NCBI GenBank assembly: GCA_037892935.1
Contig: JAYXKI010000008.1
Span: forward strand, 1-64,000
DNA: 64,000 bases
Reading direction: 5' to 3'
Source: Phlebopus portentosus
Lineage: Eukaryota; Basidiomycota; Agaricomycetes; Boletales; Boletinellaceae
Below are positions 21,687-33,880 of the stretch, piece after piece; position 1 is the stretch's first letter; each line of letters starts with the position of its first letter. Under the pieces are notes generated by a model. That model worked only from the letters and a program-made list of their open reading frames with translations. It was not told the origin of the DNA and did no database searches. Made by a program: the position numbers and the translations under genes.

Positions 21687-23924
21687 TTAGTTCCATGCGT
21701 GGAGTCAGCCGTATTCGTTGGACACAAGTTGACGTACCAGGGACGCGAGCCAGACGATTCGAAAGTACAGAAGATACGAGATTGGCCACCATGTAGAACG
21801 CTGACGGAAGTCAGAGGATTTCTGGGAACGGTAGGAGTCCTTCAAATTTTCGTCAGGGATTATTTGAAACTCGCTCGCCCGTTGTACCGCATGACAAGGA
21901 AGAACCAGATTTTCATATGGACAGACGAAGAACAGAACGCAATGGACGAACTAAAGCAAGCCGTTATTCTTTGCCCCGCGCTGTGCGCAATCGACTACGC
22001 GTCGGATAACAAAGTAATATTGGCGGTAGACTCGTCTATTATTGGAGTTGGTTGGTATTTAGGACAAGAGCACTCGGATGGAAGGCGAAGGATCAATCGT
22101 TTCAGTTCTATTAACTGGAATCAGACCCAGGCATCGTATTCACAGCCGAAAATCGAGTTATATGGCTTATTTCGAGCATTGCACGCAATGTGACTGTATC
22201 TCATCGGAGTCCGGAATCTAGTAGTCAAAATGGACGCAGCATACATCAAGGGGATGATCAACAATCCCGACCTGCAGCCCAATGTGACCATTAACAGATG
22301 GATCGCAGGTATCCTTCTCTTCAGTTTCAAGCTCAGACACATCCCAGCAGCCGATTTCCGATGTACCGATGGATTATCCAGACGAAGAGCAGCCGAAGAA
22401 GACCCCCCTCCTGATGAAACGTATGAAGACTGGGTAGACGAAATGTACGGATTTGCGATAGAAGAGCCGGTTTCGACATACCAAGTAGCGCAACAGAGCG
22501 GAACACCTAGCGAAATAGCGACCGGAAACCTGTTTCCTTCTACGGAATCCGCGAGAAGGAAGGATAGCCGCTTAGATGACATCACGAAGCTAATCATGCA
22601 TCTCACACGCCCAGACAATCTTAGCGATAGTGGCTATGCGAAGCTAATCAGGTACGTAGCTGACTTCTTCGTGAAGGGAGGCTGTCTGTGGAGAAAGGCG
22701 CGGAACGGCCGGCACCAAGTCGTAATAGAAGCGAAACGCAGGTGGGACCTAGTCAAGCAAGCTCACGACGATCTAGAACACAAAGGAATTTTCTGTACTT
22801 GAATGCGGCTGCTGGAGAGATTTTGGTGGCTGTCCTTAGGACAGGACGTGAAGTATTTCGTGCGCACCTGTCATGAGTGCCAGATACGCCAGACGAAGAA
22901 TATTCTTATCCCACCGAACATACCGGAGGTAGCCCCTCTGTTTCAACGCATCCATATTGACTCAAAGGTCATGCCGAAATCGAGTGGATTCCAGTATATC
23001 GTGCACGCATGTTGTTCGTTAACTGCGTATCCCGAATTTAGACTTCTTCGTGAAGAAACTGGTAAGACCGTAGGCCAGTTTATCTTCCAGAACCTTTTGT
23101 GTCGATATGGAGCATGCCCCGAACTCGTTACCGATAACGGCACACCATTCGTTGCCACGCTAGATTACTTGAAGATGCGGTATCACATCAACCACATTTG
23201 AATTTTGTCATACAACTCACGCGCAAATGGATTAGTCGAACGCAGACATTTTGACGTACAGGAAGCCTTGATTAAAGCTGCAGACGGTAATGACAAGCGT
23301 TGGAGTGATCACGCTGACTCAGTATTTTGGGCAGAAAGAATCACGATCAACAGAGCGACAGGAATGTCCCCGTATTACATGGCCCATGGAGTCGAAGCGG
23401 TTTTGCCCTTCGACCTCGCAGAAGCAACATACCTAGCACCGCTGCTCGATTCGCCAGTTACGATGTCAGAACTCATCGTAATACGTGCGAAACAACTCCA
23501 GAAACGTCCAGAAGAGTTGGATCGCGTTGCGAAACTCGTCATGAATGCAAGGCATGCATACGTGAAGCAGTTCGCCGAGGTGGAGAAGCATAGAATTAAG
23601 GACTACGACTTTCAGCCAGGAAGCCTCGTACTCTTGCGAAACACGCGTATCAAGATGGAACTCAATCGTAAAATGAAACCCCGCTATTTAGGCCCCTACG
23701 TGGTAGTTCGACGCACCCAAGGCGGTTCGTATATCGTCGCCGAACTCGATGGAGCGGTTTCAAAACTCCGAATAGCAGTGTTTCGCCTGGTTTCATACTT
23801 CCCGCGTTCGCATTTGACTGTTCTGGTGACCAAGCTCATTGGATTGGACGAAGATGATGACATACCCAAAATAGAAGATTCGCCAGAGAAATTCCCTGAC
23901 GATGAGTCCCAAAATTCCGATTAA
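21687..23924 (+). pseudogene. pol: Ty3/gypsy pol remnant (family C), 5'-truncated
   Basis: A single plus-strand frame holds, in order: the RT thumb end (VGHKLTYQGREPDDSKVQKI), RNase H (VILAVDSSIIGVGWYLG and DAAYIKGMINNPDLQPN), the integrase zinc-binding region (LERFWW to CHECQIRQ), the integrase core with D (HIDSKVMP), D (LVTDNGT) and E (NGLVERRH), and a GPY/F-like module (PRYLGPYVVVRR) near the end. There is no chromodomain. Three in-frame stops, at 22191-22193, 22800-22802 and 23199-23201, are all TGA at positions where the family has arginine (CGA). Everything upstream, including the RT active site, protease and gag, has been lost at the junction near 21690. Confidence 0.9.
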
Positions 23925-24370
23925 ATCATTCATTTCCCTTCATATATGCTCCTTACTTATTTCCGATTTTCTCTCTCTCCTCTGATCAATTCTAATCTTC
24001 CAATTCTCCTTCTATAGTTTCGTCTCTGCTAGCGTGATCCACTATAGGATCTAACGCGTGTACTTTTACTTAATACGCAGTTCCGCACAGTTTCGCCGTT
24101 CAAAACAGCGGAACGACGGCGAAACGCCTCAATTCACTTCGTATCAGTTTCCTTTCATCCTATTTCTTGAATTCTTTGATCTATTCTTCTAGTCATCACT
24201 CAGTCTCGCTCGATCACACGAAAATTCACAAAAACTGAAACAAAATCGTATAAATTAACTATAAAAACAACTATGTACAGTACAAGTTATTTTTCTTTTT
24301 CTTTTGTCCTTTTCTTTTTCTATTTTACAAAAGTCCGACCAGGACATAGAGCATACATGACGATTATACT
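23925..24370. other. Spacer between convergent genes, with a 10-bp stem hairpin
   Basis: No ORF is supported. A perfect inverted repeat GTTTCGCCGT (24090-24099) / ACGGCGAAAC (24116-24125) with a 16-nt loop lies between the family C pol (plus strand, ends 23924) and the minus-strand gene ending at 24371. T-rich tracts (24285-24330) follow. It could form part of a shared 3' end; this is inference. Confidence 0.55.
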
Positions 24371-26674
24371 CTATTCCCGAGCCCTACCTTTCCCCTTCGA
24401 CTGACGAACCCTCTCCACTTCCCCTCTATCTTCCTCTTCCTCATCTTCACCTTCCCCCGTCTTCACCCCAGCCAACTCGAGCAGCAGACGACGATCCGCA
24501 TGCGCCTGCACTACGAGGACGCTGAATTCGTTCAGCATCCGGGACAGGACCTTGTCCCGGTGATCCATCCGCGCCAGCACAAACTGCAGCTCGGATTCCC
24601 CGACCTCCCGCTGCAGAGCTTCATGCTCGACGCGACCACCCACTGATCTGGCCGCCAGAGCCGTGACTTTCCAGCGTTTTGCTTCCCGATCGCGCGCCTC
24701 CCGAGCTGCCTTATGCTTCGCGGCTACAGCCCTGCCCTTCGTGGCTAGACTACAGCCCTTCGCCTGCTTCAAGCACAGAGCGCAGGTCCTCTGTGGAAGA
24801 CCCACGCAATCACGGCCACGCTTCTGGCACTGGTCGCACGGAACCCGATGATGAACGCGCCCATCACCCAATCATTCGTCACCATCGTCGTTGTCGTCAT
24901 TGTCGTCGTTGTCATTATCGTTGTCGTCACCTCCAGAACCACCACCATTAGCCGGAATCCTAGAAGGACCAGCCTCAGGTTGGGAAGACGCTCGTCGTGC
25001 CGGAGAAATACGTCTCGCTTGCATTTTGACAGTTTCGCGTGGAACAGCAGCAGTACCGCTATTGTTGTTGTTGTTGTTGCTGTTGTTGTTGCTCGCGGTA
25101 TTGAGAGCCTGAATCTCTTCAAGGCTTGTGTCCGCCTCAAACGGCTCATTCGCCTCCATTCCCACATCACCGATATCCATTCCGCCGTCGCCTGGACTCA
25201 TGATGATGGAGTCTTCTCCCCGATGACCAGGAGGAGGACTCTCAGGACTTTCCTGAATTGCAGGAGTCTCCTCGTCCGAGTCCACCACTTGCCGAACACT
25301 ACGAACGAGGCGAGTCCCTGCATCCAGCCATCGTCGCATGTTGGCCTCGATTTCGGCAGCCATCCGGGAGATTTCGGCGCGTTGAGCAGCGCGTTCTTCT
25401 TCTTCTCGTCTTTCACTCTCGCAAAGCTCAATCTCGAGCATTGTAGGTTCGAGTGAGGTTAAGGGTGTAGAACGGCTAGCCCCTTCCAAACGTTCCGCTC
25501 CGGTTTCGAGCGTTTCGACCGGTTCCGCGACCTCTCCGTCCTCAATCGTTTCGCCAGTTTCGACCTGGAGAGGAGCGGAATCAACCTCCATTGGACTATC
25601 AACGTCCTGAGGCAGCATTTGATGTTGCTGCTGTTGTTGTTGTTGCGGAGGAAATTGTTCAGGCAACATTGGTTGTTGCTGCTATTGTTGTTGCGGTTGA
25701 GGAAGAGGTTGAGAAGGTTCAGACAGCACTTGTTGGGATCGTTGTTGTTGCTGTTGTTGTTGTTGTTGCATTTCGGATTCCTGAGCACGGACGAGTTGAC
25801 AGAGCCGACGACGAAGGATGGAATAGCCGTAGTATTCCCAGAGGAGCCGGACCGTTCTCAATTTCACCCTGTCGATGCGAAGGATGTGCCCTGCACGAAG
25901 GTGTCGTTGCTTGATATCCTCCCAATATTCGAACGCTTGCTGTAGGAAGGATTAGATGGAGATGATAGACAAGAAGAAGTACCTACGTGACTCCGGACAG
26001 CTTCGTCTCGCGTGAAGTCCGTGTTGCCGGTGAACCTCGCCATTTGTTGGAACTTGGAGCTCTCCATTCTCACATTCTCGAGAGCCTTTTCGATGTCAGG
26101 GCGTGGTTTTGGGAACATTGGAGGGAACGATTCGCCCAAGAAGAACCCACGAGTCGAATCGAACGAGGCTGGATGGAATGGAACCCTGCGTCTGCAGAAG
26201 AAAGCTCATCGTTTGGTCTCCATCCTGGCATAAAATTCCCGTCAATCGTAGTACAGCGTCCATAGGAGAGCGTCCGTGTCGCAGTAGTTGGAGTACGCCG
26301 TCTCCGACCAGACTTCTTTCGTTCCTTTGGGACAGACTTGCTCCAACGCTTCCTTCCGTGCCTGTCGAATTTTGTTAACAAAAATTCTTGATTAGAGTGC
26401 GCAGTTTACGCACCGTGGTTGCCTTCCACCCATCTATCAAAGATTCCATCACCGGATTCGTCAACCACCGAACCGTCATCGAACCTGTAGGCGCGATCCA
26501 TTTGACCGGTTTTGTCTTATCCGGCAGAATTACCATCGTGACGCCATGGTCTAGTTCATCCATTGCCGACCTGGCCAAGGTGATGTCTGCCTCGAATTTT
26601 GCGACCGCTGCCTTCCAGTCGTCATCGGAGTTGATGGGTCCCAAGAGCGCAACGATTTCTTCGGAAGTGAACAT
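24371..26674 (-). pseudogene. Antisense spliced gene with Zn2Cys6-like cluster, interrupted
   Basis: Three exons on the minus strand keep frame: 26674-26414 (starts MFTSEEIVALLGPINSDDDW), 26361-25987 and 25939-24371. Introns are 52 bp (GTGCGT...CAG) and 47 bp (GTAGGT...CAG), both phase 0. The middle exons include FRGNTDF-type and QAFEYWEDIKQRHLRAGHIL sequence, then poly-Gln, acidic and poly-Asn stretches. Near the C-terminus is C-x2-C-x6-C-x7-C-x2-C-x6-C (from VPCDQC to KGC), matching fungal Zn(II)2Cys6 binuclear cluster spacing. Four in-frame stops break it: TGA at 26244, 26208 and 24874 (descending) and TAG at 25684. Function is unknown. It lies just downstream of and facing the family C pol, so it may be cargo of that element. 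Confidence 0.72.
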
Positions 26675-26779
26675 GTTGGAGAATGAAGAAGAGATGACAG
26701 CGGAAGAAAATTTGGACGCGATGCGTTATGCTTCGAAACTCCCACGCATCGGATTGAGATGGGAGTGACTGCGGACGGT

Positions 26780-28420
26780 CACTATTTCATGAACCCGGGA
26801 GATGAAGAGTAAGTCTGAAGCTTGGGAACGTACGGAGTCGTTACGACCAGTTCCGCGGTGTTCCGACTGGTTTCGCTCGGTTTCGACTGGTTTCGCTCAA
26901 ATGAGTAGACTTAGCAAGAACGCCATAGTCCAGATGGCACGTGCACCGTTCTTTGATCGGCCATCAAGACAGGAGAATCACGGCATCGAGTTTGCATGCG
27001 TCGATCACAAGTCTCCGGACCTCGGATCCGCATTCCAGACAAAGAGATTTGACCCTGCAACCTCGTCCTCAGTCCCTCTCCTTTGTTAAACATCGCAGAC
27101 TTACTTTGTCAGGCTAGCCAGAGCCCTTCCGAGTCGTTTCCCCGAGTTCTGCTCCGTTCCGCTCAAAGAGACCCGGTTCCGAAGGTTTCGCACATATTCT
27201 GACCTTTCTATATGCGTCCCCTTTAATCCATTATGCTCTCGTTCCAGACATGCTTAGTATTGTTTCTTTTGACCTATGTGTCCCTTAAACCATTCATATG
27301 CGCTCCTCTCCTTGGTAGATAGCGATATGTGTTCCCTTTTCTTTATGACATAGGTTCTCTGACCGCTGGGAGGCTCAGTCTTGGACGTTTAGTATAAATA
27401 TAGCACGACTCTCGTAGTAGAGGGACAGCTTAGTCAGAGCTTAGTGGGAGCTTAGCTTGCAGTTCTCACATCGTCTCTAAGCCTCTCGACCTCTAGTCTA
27501 CTTGTTCGTAGTGGACTCTCTCGTCTCTATAGTCTAATATACGACATTTCGTGTTCTGTACAGTCGATCGGTGATCTCTCTTCGCAGTAGAGCCGTTCGT
27601 GCGTTCGTATAGTTTGCCGTCATCGTATAAAGGCTTCTCTATCTCCTCTCACCCAAAACAAGACCCCCTCACGTGTTTCAATCCGTTTCGCCCGGTTTTG
27701 CTCGTAACCCAGTTACTCTGCGTGCCGCTCGCATTTGGTCTCGCAACACCTTCTCCTCTCCATTGTCGTCGGGAAAGAACATCATATCACCCCTTTCCTC
27801 TTGACTTTCCACTCTCCGCTTCCTCAAGACCAGCCTGGCGCTATTCCGCATCGTTTCGATTGGAAACGGTCGGTATCATCGTCCCACACATATCCTTCGA
27901 TTCTCTCAGTCCTCTTCCGTCATCGTCTTGCACCTCCATCCCTCGCATCACATTACGACACACTCAGCAATTGTTCTTCATCCATCGTATCGCGTTTCGA
28001 ATCGTTACGCTGCATTCCGACACTTTAGACTACGAGTGAGATCGGCTGCAGTCGCTTGCCAGTGTGTTAGCACAGTCGATTAGTTACATTCGGGTTGGTG
28101 GTTTGACTAGTGTAGCTTAGTTAGTTTAGTTCTTGTGCCTTGGGTTAGTCGGCTTTAGTCCAGAGCTCGCAGCTGAGCCGGAGAGTCGATTTAGCCTTTG
28201 CACCACCACCGTCGATCTCGGGAGAAGCCTACCCTCAGAATTCCTCCTCGAGCGCTCCCCTCACATCCCTCAAGCCCTTCCATTGTATATCCCTATTTCC
28301 CTCCATTCCTTCGTGCCCTTAGCTCGAGTGTAATTCTCTGCTGACCACTTGAAGGTATTCTAGGGCAGTCCCTCGAACTATACACTCCCTGTCCGGCATC
28401 AGAACGTCCACAGGAGTTTC
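26780..28420 (+). other. LTR-like or promoter-like tract, probable end of family C element
   Basis: No convincing gene. The tract has repeated words such as ACTGGTTTCGCTC and CCGGTTTCG (26840-26900, also near 27140-27190 and 27680), a TATAAATA box near 27392, and pyrimidine-rich sequence downstream to 28400. A purine-rich 'gggagatgaagagtaag' precedes it near 26797. These are features of a long fungal LTR, but a TG...CA pair and target duplication cannot be shown because the right side is joined to a truncated copy of family A. Confidence 0.4.
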
Positions 28421-28429
28421 ACCGCCACT

Positions 28430-28808
28430 ATTGAAACGTCCAGCACCACCTCAACAGGCAGCTCGCCCCTTTGCTCCACCCACCCAAGATTGTCGTGATG
28501 CCACTAGAGTAACATATGGAGGCTTAGGTCAGCCAATGGACGTGATGATGAACCAGGCGCGCTGTACACGCGCTTGCTATAAGTGTGGTCAGGTAGGCCA
28601 CTACATCTGGGAATGCCCCCGAGGCCGTGAAGCGATACGTGCAATCATTGCGGCCTTTGTCCCAGCAGACAAAAAGATGCTCTTCGAGGAACTCGGCCAA
28701 GTAAAGGAATCCTCCTTCAAAGAGGTCGACGACGTCGATGTACGAGCGGTACCTGCTGAGCTGGAAGAACTCGTAGAAGGCAAGGGTTTTCTGGAAGACC
28801 AGACATAA
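28430..28808 (+). pseudogene. gag: Gag C-terminal fragment (A1)
   Basis: Matches the last third of the A3 Gag: proline/glutamine-rich linker, then the CCHC zinc knuckle CYKCGQVGHYIWEC (an R-to-W change from R in A3), then an acidic tail. The stop is TAA at 28806-28808. The heptamer GGGTTTT at 28794-28800 sits in frame as G GGT TTT, allowing -1 slippage into pol. The N-terminal capsid part is absent. Confidence 0.9.
28794..28800 (+). promoter_or_regulatory. -1 frameshift slippery heptamer (A1)
   Basis: GGGTTTT in the gag frame (G GGT TTT) fits the X XXY YYZ rule. The pol frame is -1 relative to gag here, and the same heptamer is kept in copy A3. Confidence 0.7.
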
Positions 28809-31800
28809 ACGTCGGAACGACTGGTCAATCACCTAAAGGATTCTTTTCGTCGGACTCGTTAAAATATAATTGTCCTGTTGTACAATACCAAGATGCGAAT
28901 AACAGTGACGGTTTCACCCTTCAAAAACTCCTTACCGACGTAATACCTGATGAACCTAAAGCGGATGACAATGACTTCGACGTCTACACAGATTTGTTGG
29001 ATAGAAAAGTGAATGCGCAAGCAGGTGATTCAAATGAGCTTAGTGTGGAAGAGCGGAATCAAACCACTATAAAAAATGAGGTTGAGGCGGAAGCACCTTA
29101 CCGTGAGAACGTTGTTGCTCAGGCGAACAATACTGAAGCAGTATGGGATGTGGTTGGCAGATGCGCGGCTGAGGTATGGTGCAAGGGCATAGTAGATGCA
29201 GATCAATTTGTCCAGAGGGTGGGAGGAAAAGAGTTGGATGCCTTCATTAGCATCGTACATCCAAAGGTAGCGGGTGATGATGAAGTAGATTTATCAAACC
29301 CTCTACTCGAAGAGGAAAACTTCATCGATGCTCATGCACTAATCGACTCGGGATGTACAGGTTCATGTATCGATGAGGGTTTTGTCAAACAATACGGTTT
29401 CCCCACTCAAAGGTACATTCGGCCTAGACCAGTCTTCAATGCTGATGGAACAAGCAACAAGGCGGGATTGATCAAGGAATACATAGTCATACGAATGTTC
29501 TTTGGAAAATATGAGGAGGAGATTTGACTGGCGGTGACATCCTTAGCATTGAGCAACATCTTCCTTGGACATGACTGGTTGACAAAGCACAATCCTGAGA
29601 TCAACTGGAGGTTGGGAACAGTCAAGTTCACGCATTGCCCTGATGAATGTGAGTTGTCACTATCGAGTGAGGAGATAGATGAAGAGTTTGTGAGGAATGT
29701 GCGGATGAAGGAGGCGGCGAAGTGGCCACCTTATCTGGAAGAATATGTGGACGTCTTTAGTAAAGAATCATTTGAATGCCTACCAAACCATCGAACGTGG
29801 GACTATGCTATCGACTTGAAGCCAGATTTTAAGCCCAGCGATTGCAAGGTTTACCCATTGTCGCCGAAAGAACAAGAGGCAATGAAGGATTTCATCAAAG
29901 AGAACCTAGCATCTGGATGCATCCAACAGTTGAAATCTCCGATAGCATCTCCGTTCTTCTTTATTAAGAAGGAAGATGGGAGCTTACGAGCAATCCAAGA
30001 CTATCGAAAGCTTAATGAAGGAACAGTTAAGAACAAATACCCATTGCCATTGATAAATGAGCTCATCAATAAGGTCAAGGATGCGAAATACATCATAAAG
30101 CTCGACATTCGCTGGGGATATTACAACATTCGGATTCGCGAGGGTGATGAATGGAAGGCGGCGTTTAGGATGAACTTAAGGTTATTCGAACCAATGGTCA
30201 TGTTTTCGGATTATGCAATGCGCCAGCGACATTCCAAGGTTTCATGAACGATATCTTTCAAGAAATGATTCATGAGGGTATCGTCATCATTTACCTCAAT
30301 GACATCCTCATTTTCTCGAATGATTTGGAGGAACATCGCAAACACACTAAATGAGTCTTTGAGATCCTGTATCAAAATGGACTTTTCCTGAAGCCACAGA
30401 AATGTGAGTTCGAGGTTGATACAGTTAAGTATCTTGGACACATCATCGGTAATGGCGAGATTCAAATGGACCTGAAAAAGACAACAGCAGTTCAGGAGTG
30501 GCCAATCCCACGAAATGTTCATGAACTGCAATAATTCCTGGGACTAGGGAATTGGTTATGATGCTTCGTAAAGGATTATAGCTCCGTCATTAAACTATTG
30601 ACCGCACTGACGGGCAAGGTAGAATGGAAGTGGGGAGAGGAAGAACAACGAGCATTTAAAGAGTTGAAGAGTCGGTTGAGTAGTCCTCCAGTTCTAGCCA
30701 TACCAAACGAGGAAGGTCCTTTCCGGGTCGAGGCAGATGCGTTGAGCTTTGCGTCTGGAGGGGTGCTCCTTCAAAGACAAGATGACAAGTGGAAGGTAAT
30801 AGCCTATCGATCGTCGACTTTCCTAGAGGCTGAACGCAATTATGAGATCTATGACAAGGAGATGCTCGCAATTGTACAAGCCCTCAAGAAATGGTGGCAG
30901 TACCTTCAAGGAGCCAAGAAACCCTTTGAAGTGTGGACTGATCACGCGAACCTGACATACTTCCGATCTCCTCAGAAGCTGAATTGTTGACAAGCTCGTT
31001 GGCAGCTCGATTTAGCCGAGTTTGACTTCACACTGGTGCACAAGCCAGGGAAGATGCTAGGCAAGGCAGACATATTGTCGCGACGAGCAGACTACAACAA
31101 GGGCGAACGGGATAATGAAGATGTCACATTCATTAGAGATGAATGGCTGGTCAGAGGAACGGTGGAGACATCAAGGGACGTGCTGATTGAAAAGATTTGA
31201 AAGGCACAGGTGGAGGTGAATGAGGAAGAGAGACCGACGAACTTAGTGTTCGTAGATGGGTTGTGGAAAAAGGAGGTGACGGTTAAGCTCTCGACGACAA
31301 AGATGAAGAAGTTTCAAAACATTTTCATACTAACGAGCGTGAGGGAGGAAGTGATGAGGGAGTGTCACGACTCGACATTGGCAGGCCACCCAGGAGCAAA
31401 CAAAACCGTTGCGCTAGCAAACAGGAGTTTCTGGTGGCCTAACATGTACATCGACGTCAGAAAATACGTGCGAGGATGCGATTGTTGTCAGCGAACGAAG
31501 GCCCTCAGAATGACAAGGGCAAAGGTTTTGCACCCTAACGAGGTACCGGAGGTGCCCTGGCAAGTTGTCACGGTCAACCTGATTGGAGAGTTGCCAGAGT
31601 CAAATGGATTTAACGCAATTTATGTGGTAGTCGATCGCTTTAGCAAACAAATCTATGCGATACCAACAACGACAAAATTGACAGCAGAAGGAATGGCCAG
31701 GATTTACAGGGATCATGTCTTCTGGTTGCATGGCCTACTTTGAAAGATTATCCATGACTGAGGAGTACAGTTCAATGTGAAGATGATGAGGGAGTTGTAC

Positions 31801-32721
31801 AAACTCCTTCACATCGAAGGCAATCCATCAACGATGTACCACCCTCAAACAGATGGGCAGACGGAACGAGTTAATCAAGAACTCAAACAGTACCTTCAAC
31901 TATATGTCAATCATCGACAATCAGACTGGGCAGACTGGCTAGCTCTCACAGAGTTTACACACAACAATTGTGAACATTCGGCGACTAAACTATCACCCTT
32001 CTTTGTCAATACAGGACAACACCCTTCAGGCTTTACGGGTGTTGGAATGACTTTGTCCAATCTATCGGCAGAAGAGTTTGCCAAACATGTCAAGGGAATA
32101 CACGAACTCGCTCAGGCCAATCTGACTCAGGCCAATGAAGACATGAAGCACTTTTACGATCATCACACTGGAAAGTCGGTAGTCTATGAGATGGGACAAA
32201 AGGTCTTCTTGGATGGTCGAAACATTAAGATGATTCGACCGACGAAGAAGATGGATGACAAATGGTTTGGCCCATTCAAGGTTATGGAAAGGGTGGGCGT
32301 GAGCGCATATAAGCTAAGGATCTCAAAGACATGGAAACACGTTCATCCCGTCTTTAACGAGATCCTGCTCAAACTGGCCATTCAACCGTCTTTCGAATCA
32401 CAAAAGAAGCCACCTCCACCCCCACCAGTGATCATTGACAAACAAGAAGAGTACGAGGTTGAAGAAATACTCGACTCACATCTACATTGAGGAAGGCTCC
32501 AGTTCTTGGTCAAGTGGGTTAGATATGAGAAAGCGACATGGCAGCCAGAATCCGACGTCAAGGATAATGCACAGGAATCAATTCAAGAATTCTATCGCAA
32601 ACATCCTGGAGCTTCGCGAAAGTTAACAATACCTCAACAAAGCATGTGAGCACTGTATAGGTTTACATCATCAGAAGGATTATGTGGTTGGTCGGGATGC
32701 CCAACCTTGAGAGGGGGGTGA
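28801..32721 (+). pseudogene. pol: Pol polyprotein remnant (A1)
   Basis: Order: aspartic protease (ALIDSGCTGSCIDEGF), RT ([20 protein letters not shown], then the YLDD region), RNase H (FRVEADALSFASGGVLL, EIYDKEMLAIVQA, VWTDHANLTYF), the integrase zinc finger (AGHPGANKT to CDCCQRTKA), the integrase core (VTVNLIGELPE with the first catalytic D changed to N; HPQTDGQTERVNQ) and a chromodomain (YEVEEILDSHL). In-frame TGAs occur near 29525, 30352, 30557, 30988, 31741, 31759, 32488 and 32647. Where A3 is aligned it has CGA or another arginine or glutamine codon. The YLDD motif is YLND here. The stop TGA at 32719-32721 directly abuts the LTR. Confidence 0.9.
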
Positions 32722-33139
32722 TGTAAGGACTCAAACATTTTCCTTTTCTTTTCTTACATCATTACTCATTTTAATATTCTTTTTCCTTTTCTTTTATTTT
32801 TCTTATGCACTTATTCATCCAATTGCTGGAACATTCCACAATGTTCTATCACGCTCACTAATCATCTCATTCCTTATCATGTGACTTTCTATTAGAGTAG
32901 ACCTTTTCCGCACTCAAAGTCTATATAAGTAGATAGTTTGACTCTTTCGTTCCTTGTCTTTCTATTCTACTTACCTTCACTGCGACATAGGTATCTACTC
33001 TTGTATTATTAGTTTGCTAAATTCTACTTACCTTCACTGTGACATAGCATGTGTATAGCCCGGCAACTCACATTAGCCAGTTGCTTGTTGTTGTGTTGGC
33101 CGCCTCGAGATCAACGCCCGTTAGTCTCGCCACCTAACA
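32722..33139 (+). repeat. 3' LTR of copy A1 (418 bp)
   Basis: Begins TGTAAGGACTCAAAC right after the pol stop and the polypurine run GAGGGGGGTGA, and ends CACCTAACA. It keeps the TATATAAGTAG promoter box near 32923 and the start-site word GTCTTTCTATT near 32957. Relative to A3 LTRs it is diverged and about 40 bp shorter near its 3' part. Confidence 0.87.
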
Positions 33140-33324
33140 CCTTTAATTGAACCTCTGCTCTACTGCTGAGTCAAGCTTGAGCCTATAGCTCACTTCTTAG
33201 TAGTACATCTAACCTTTGCTACTCTACTCTCCAATTATACATTGTCAGAAGGAGGAAGCAAGGACTTGTTCCAGTATGCTTGGACTGACCACCTCCTCTG
33301 AAACTGCTGGTTCTAACAATGGTG
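33140..33324. other. Short flank of A1, no gene seen
   Basis: Pyrimidine-rich sequence without ORFs or recognisable repeat; it leads into an LTR relic. Confidence 0.4.
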
Positions 33325-33723
33325 AGCATAAGGATCATAGGGGACAAAACAAAATGTGAACACATATGGGACATAAAAGGGAAAAGCCAGAGCACATCAT
33401 GTCAGGTCAAAGCTTGGGAGGCATTAGGGGCTGGCTCCGAATCTTTCAATTTATTTCTCATGCCTGGGCTTTAGTAAGATGAGCTAGCTAAGCCAGCCTC
33501 TACAAGTTTCGACTGAGTAGCTCAAATGTCCAATTGGCCACTCTCAGTGGATTCCAAACATCGTAAGTTCTCCCCATGCAGCAGTCAAATATGAGAGGTT
33601 ACAGTAGTTCATTCCACTTTGAATCACATCAATCCGCACTGGGTTCCGCTGTTACGATATAGATTATTGCAGAACATGTGTTATGTGCATGATCTTGGAC
33701 CTAGTGTGTTGATGCTTCTTACA
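33325..33723 (-). repeat. Truncated LTR relic, inverted relative to 39183-40114
   Basis: Its reverse complement matches the start of the LTR at 39183: TGTAAG-AGCATCAACA, the ATAATC word, CGTAACAGCGGAA, the GCTAGCTCATCTTACTAAA word, and the GTCCCATATG / TTTTGTCCCC words further in. It is missing the TATA/R part. Its 5' end (33723) abuts a relic of a Crinkler header, so it may have inserted there. Confidence 0.72.
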
Positions 33724-33730
33724 CTGCAAT

Positions 33731-33880
33731 GGTGCATACATTTCAGACTTGAAAAAGAAGGTCAAGGAAGAGCAACCAGTTGCCCTTGAGCACATTGATG
33801 CCACAGACCTCACAGTGTGGAGATACATAGATTCCGAGATTGACTTTGCCAACATAGACTCCAATGCAGTCTCTGGAATA
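33731..33880 (+). pseudogene. Crinkler header fragment
   Basis: The plus strand reads AYISDLKKKVKEE, ALEHIDATDLTVWRYIDSEI, DFANIDS, a close paralogue of residues about 38-78 of the Crinkler-like gene at 34327 (LKTKIKELRPVDLEHVDAG...WRCMDSEIDFADIDSD). It has no start, is cut at the left by the LTR relic, and loses homology near 33880. It is the remnant of a second gene of the same family. Confidence 0.8.

Larger units (their letters stand above)
28421..33139 (+). mobile_element. Chromovirus family A, copy A1, 5'-truncated and decayed
   Basis: A plus-strand copy of the family represented best by 53596-60245. It starts within gag (near 28430) and runs through the gag end, protease, RT, RNase H, integrase and chromodomain to a 3' LTR. 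Many CGA-to-TGA changes and at least one single-base deletion (near 30207) inactivate it. The 5' LTR and the first two thirds of gag are missing, replaced by the LTR-like tract of family C. No target duplication can be defined. Confidence 0.92.

Noticed and set aside
24848..25456. Plus-strand 202-codon ORF rich in Val/Ile/Thr
   Set aside because: Shadow of poly-Asn/poly-Asp codons of the minus-strand Zn2Cys6-like gene.
25619..25945. Plus-strand Leu-rich ORF that looks like a membrane protein
   Set aside because: It is the complement of CAG/CAA (poly-Gln) codons on the minus strand.
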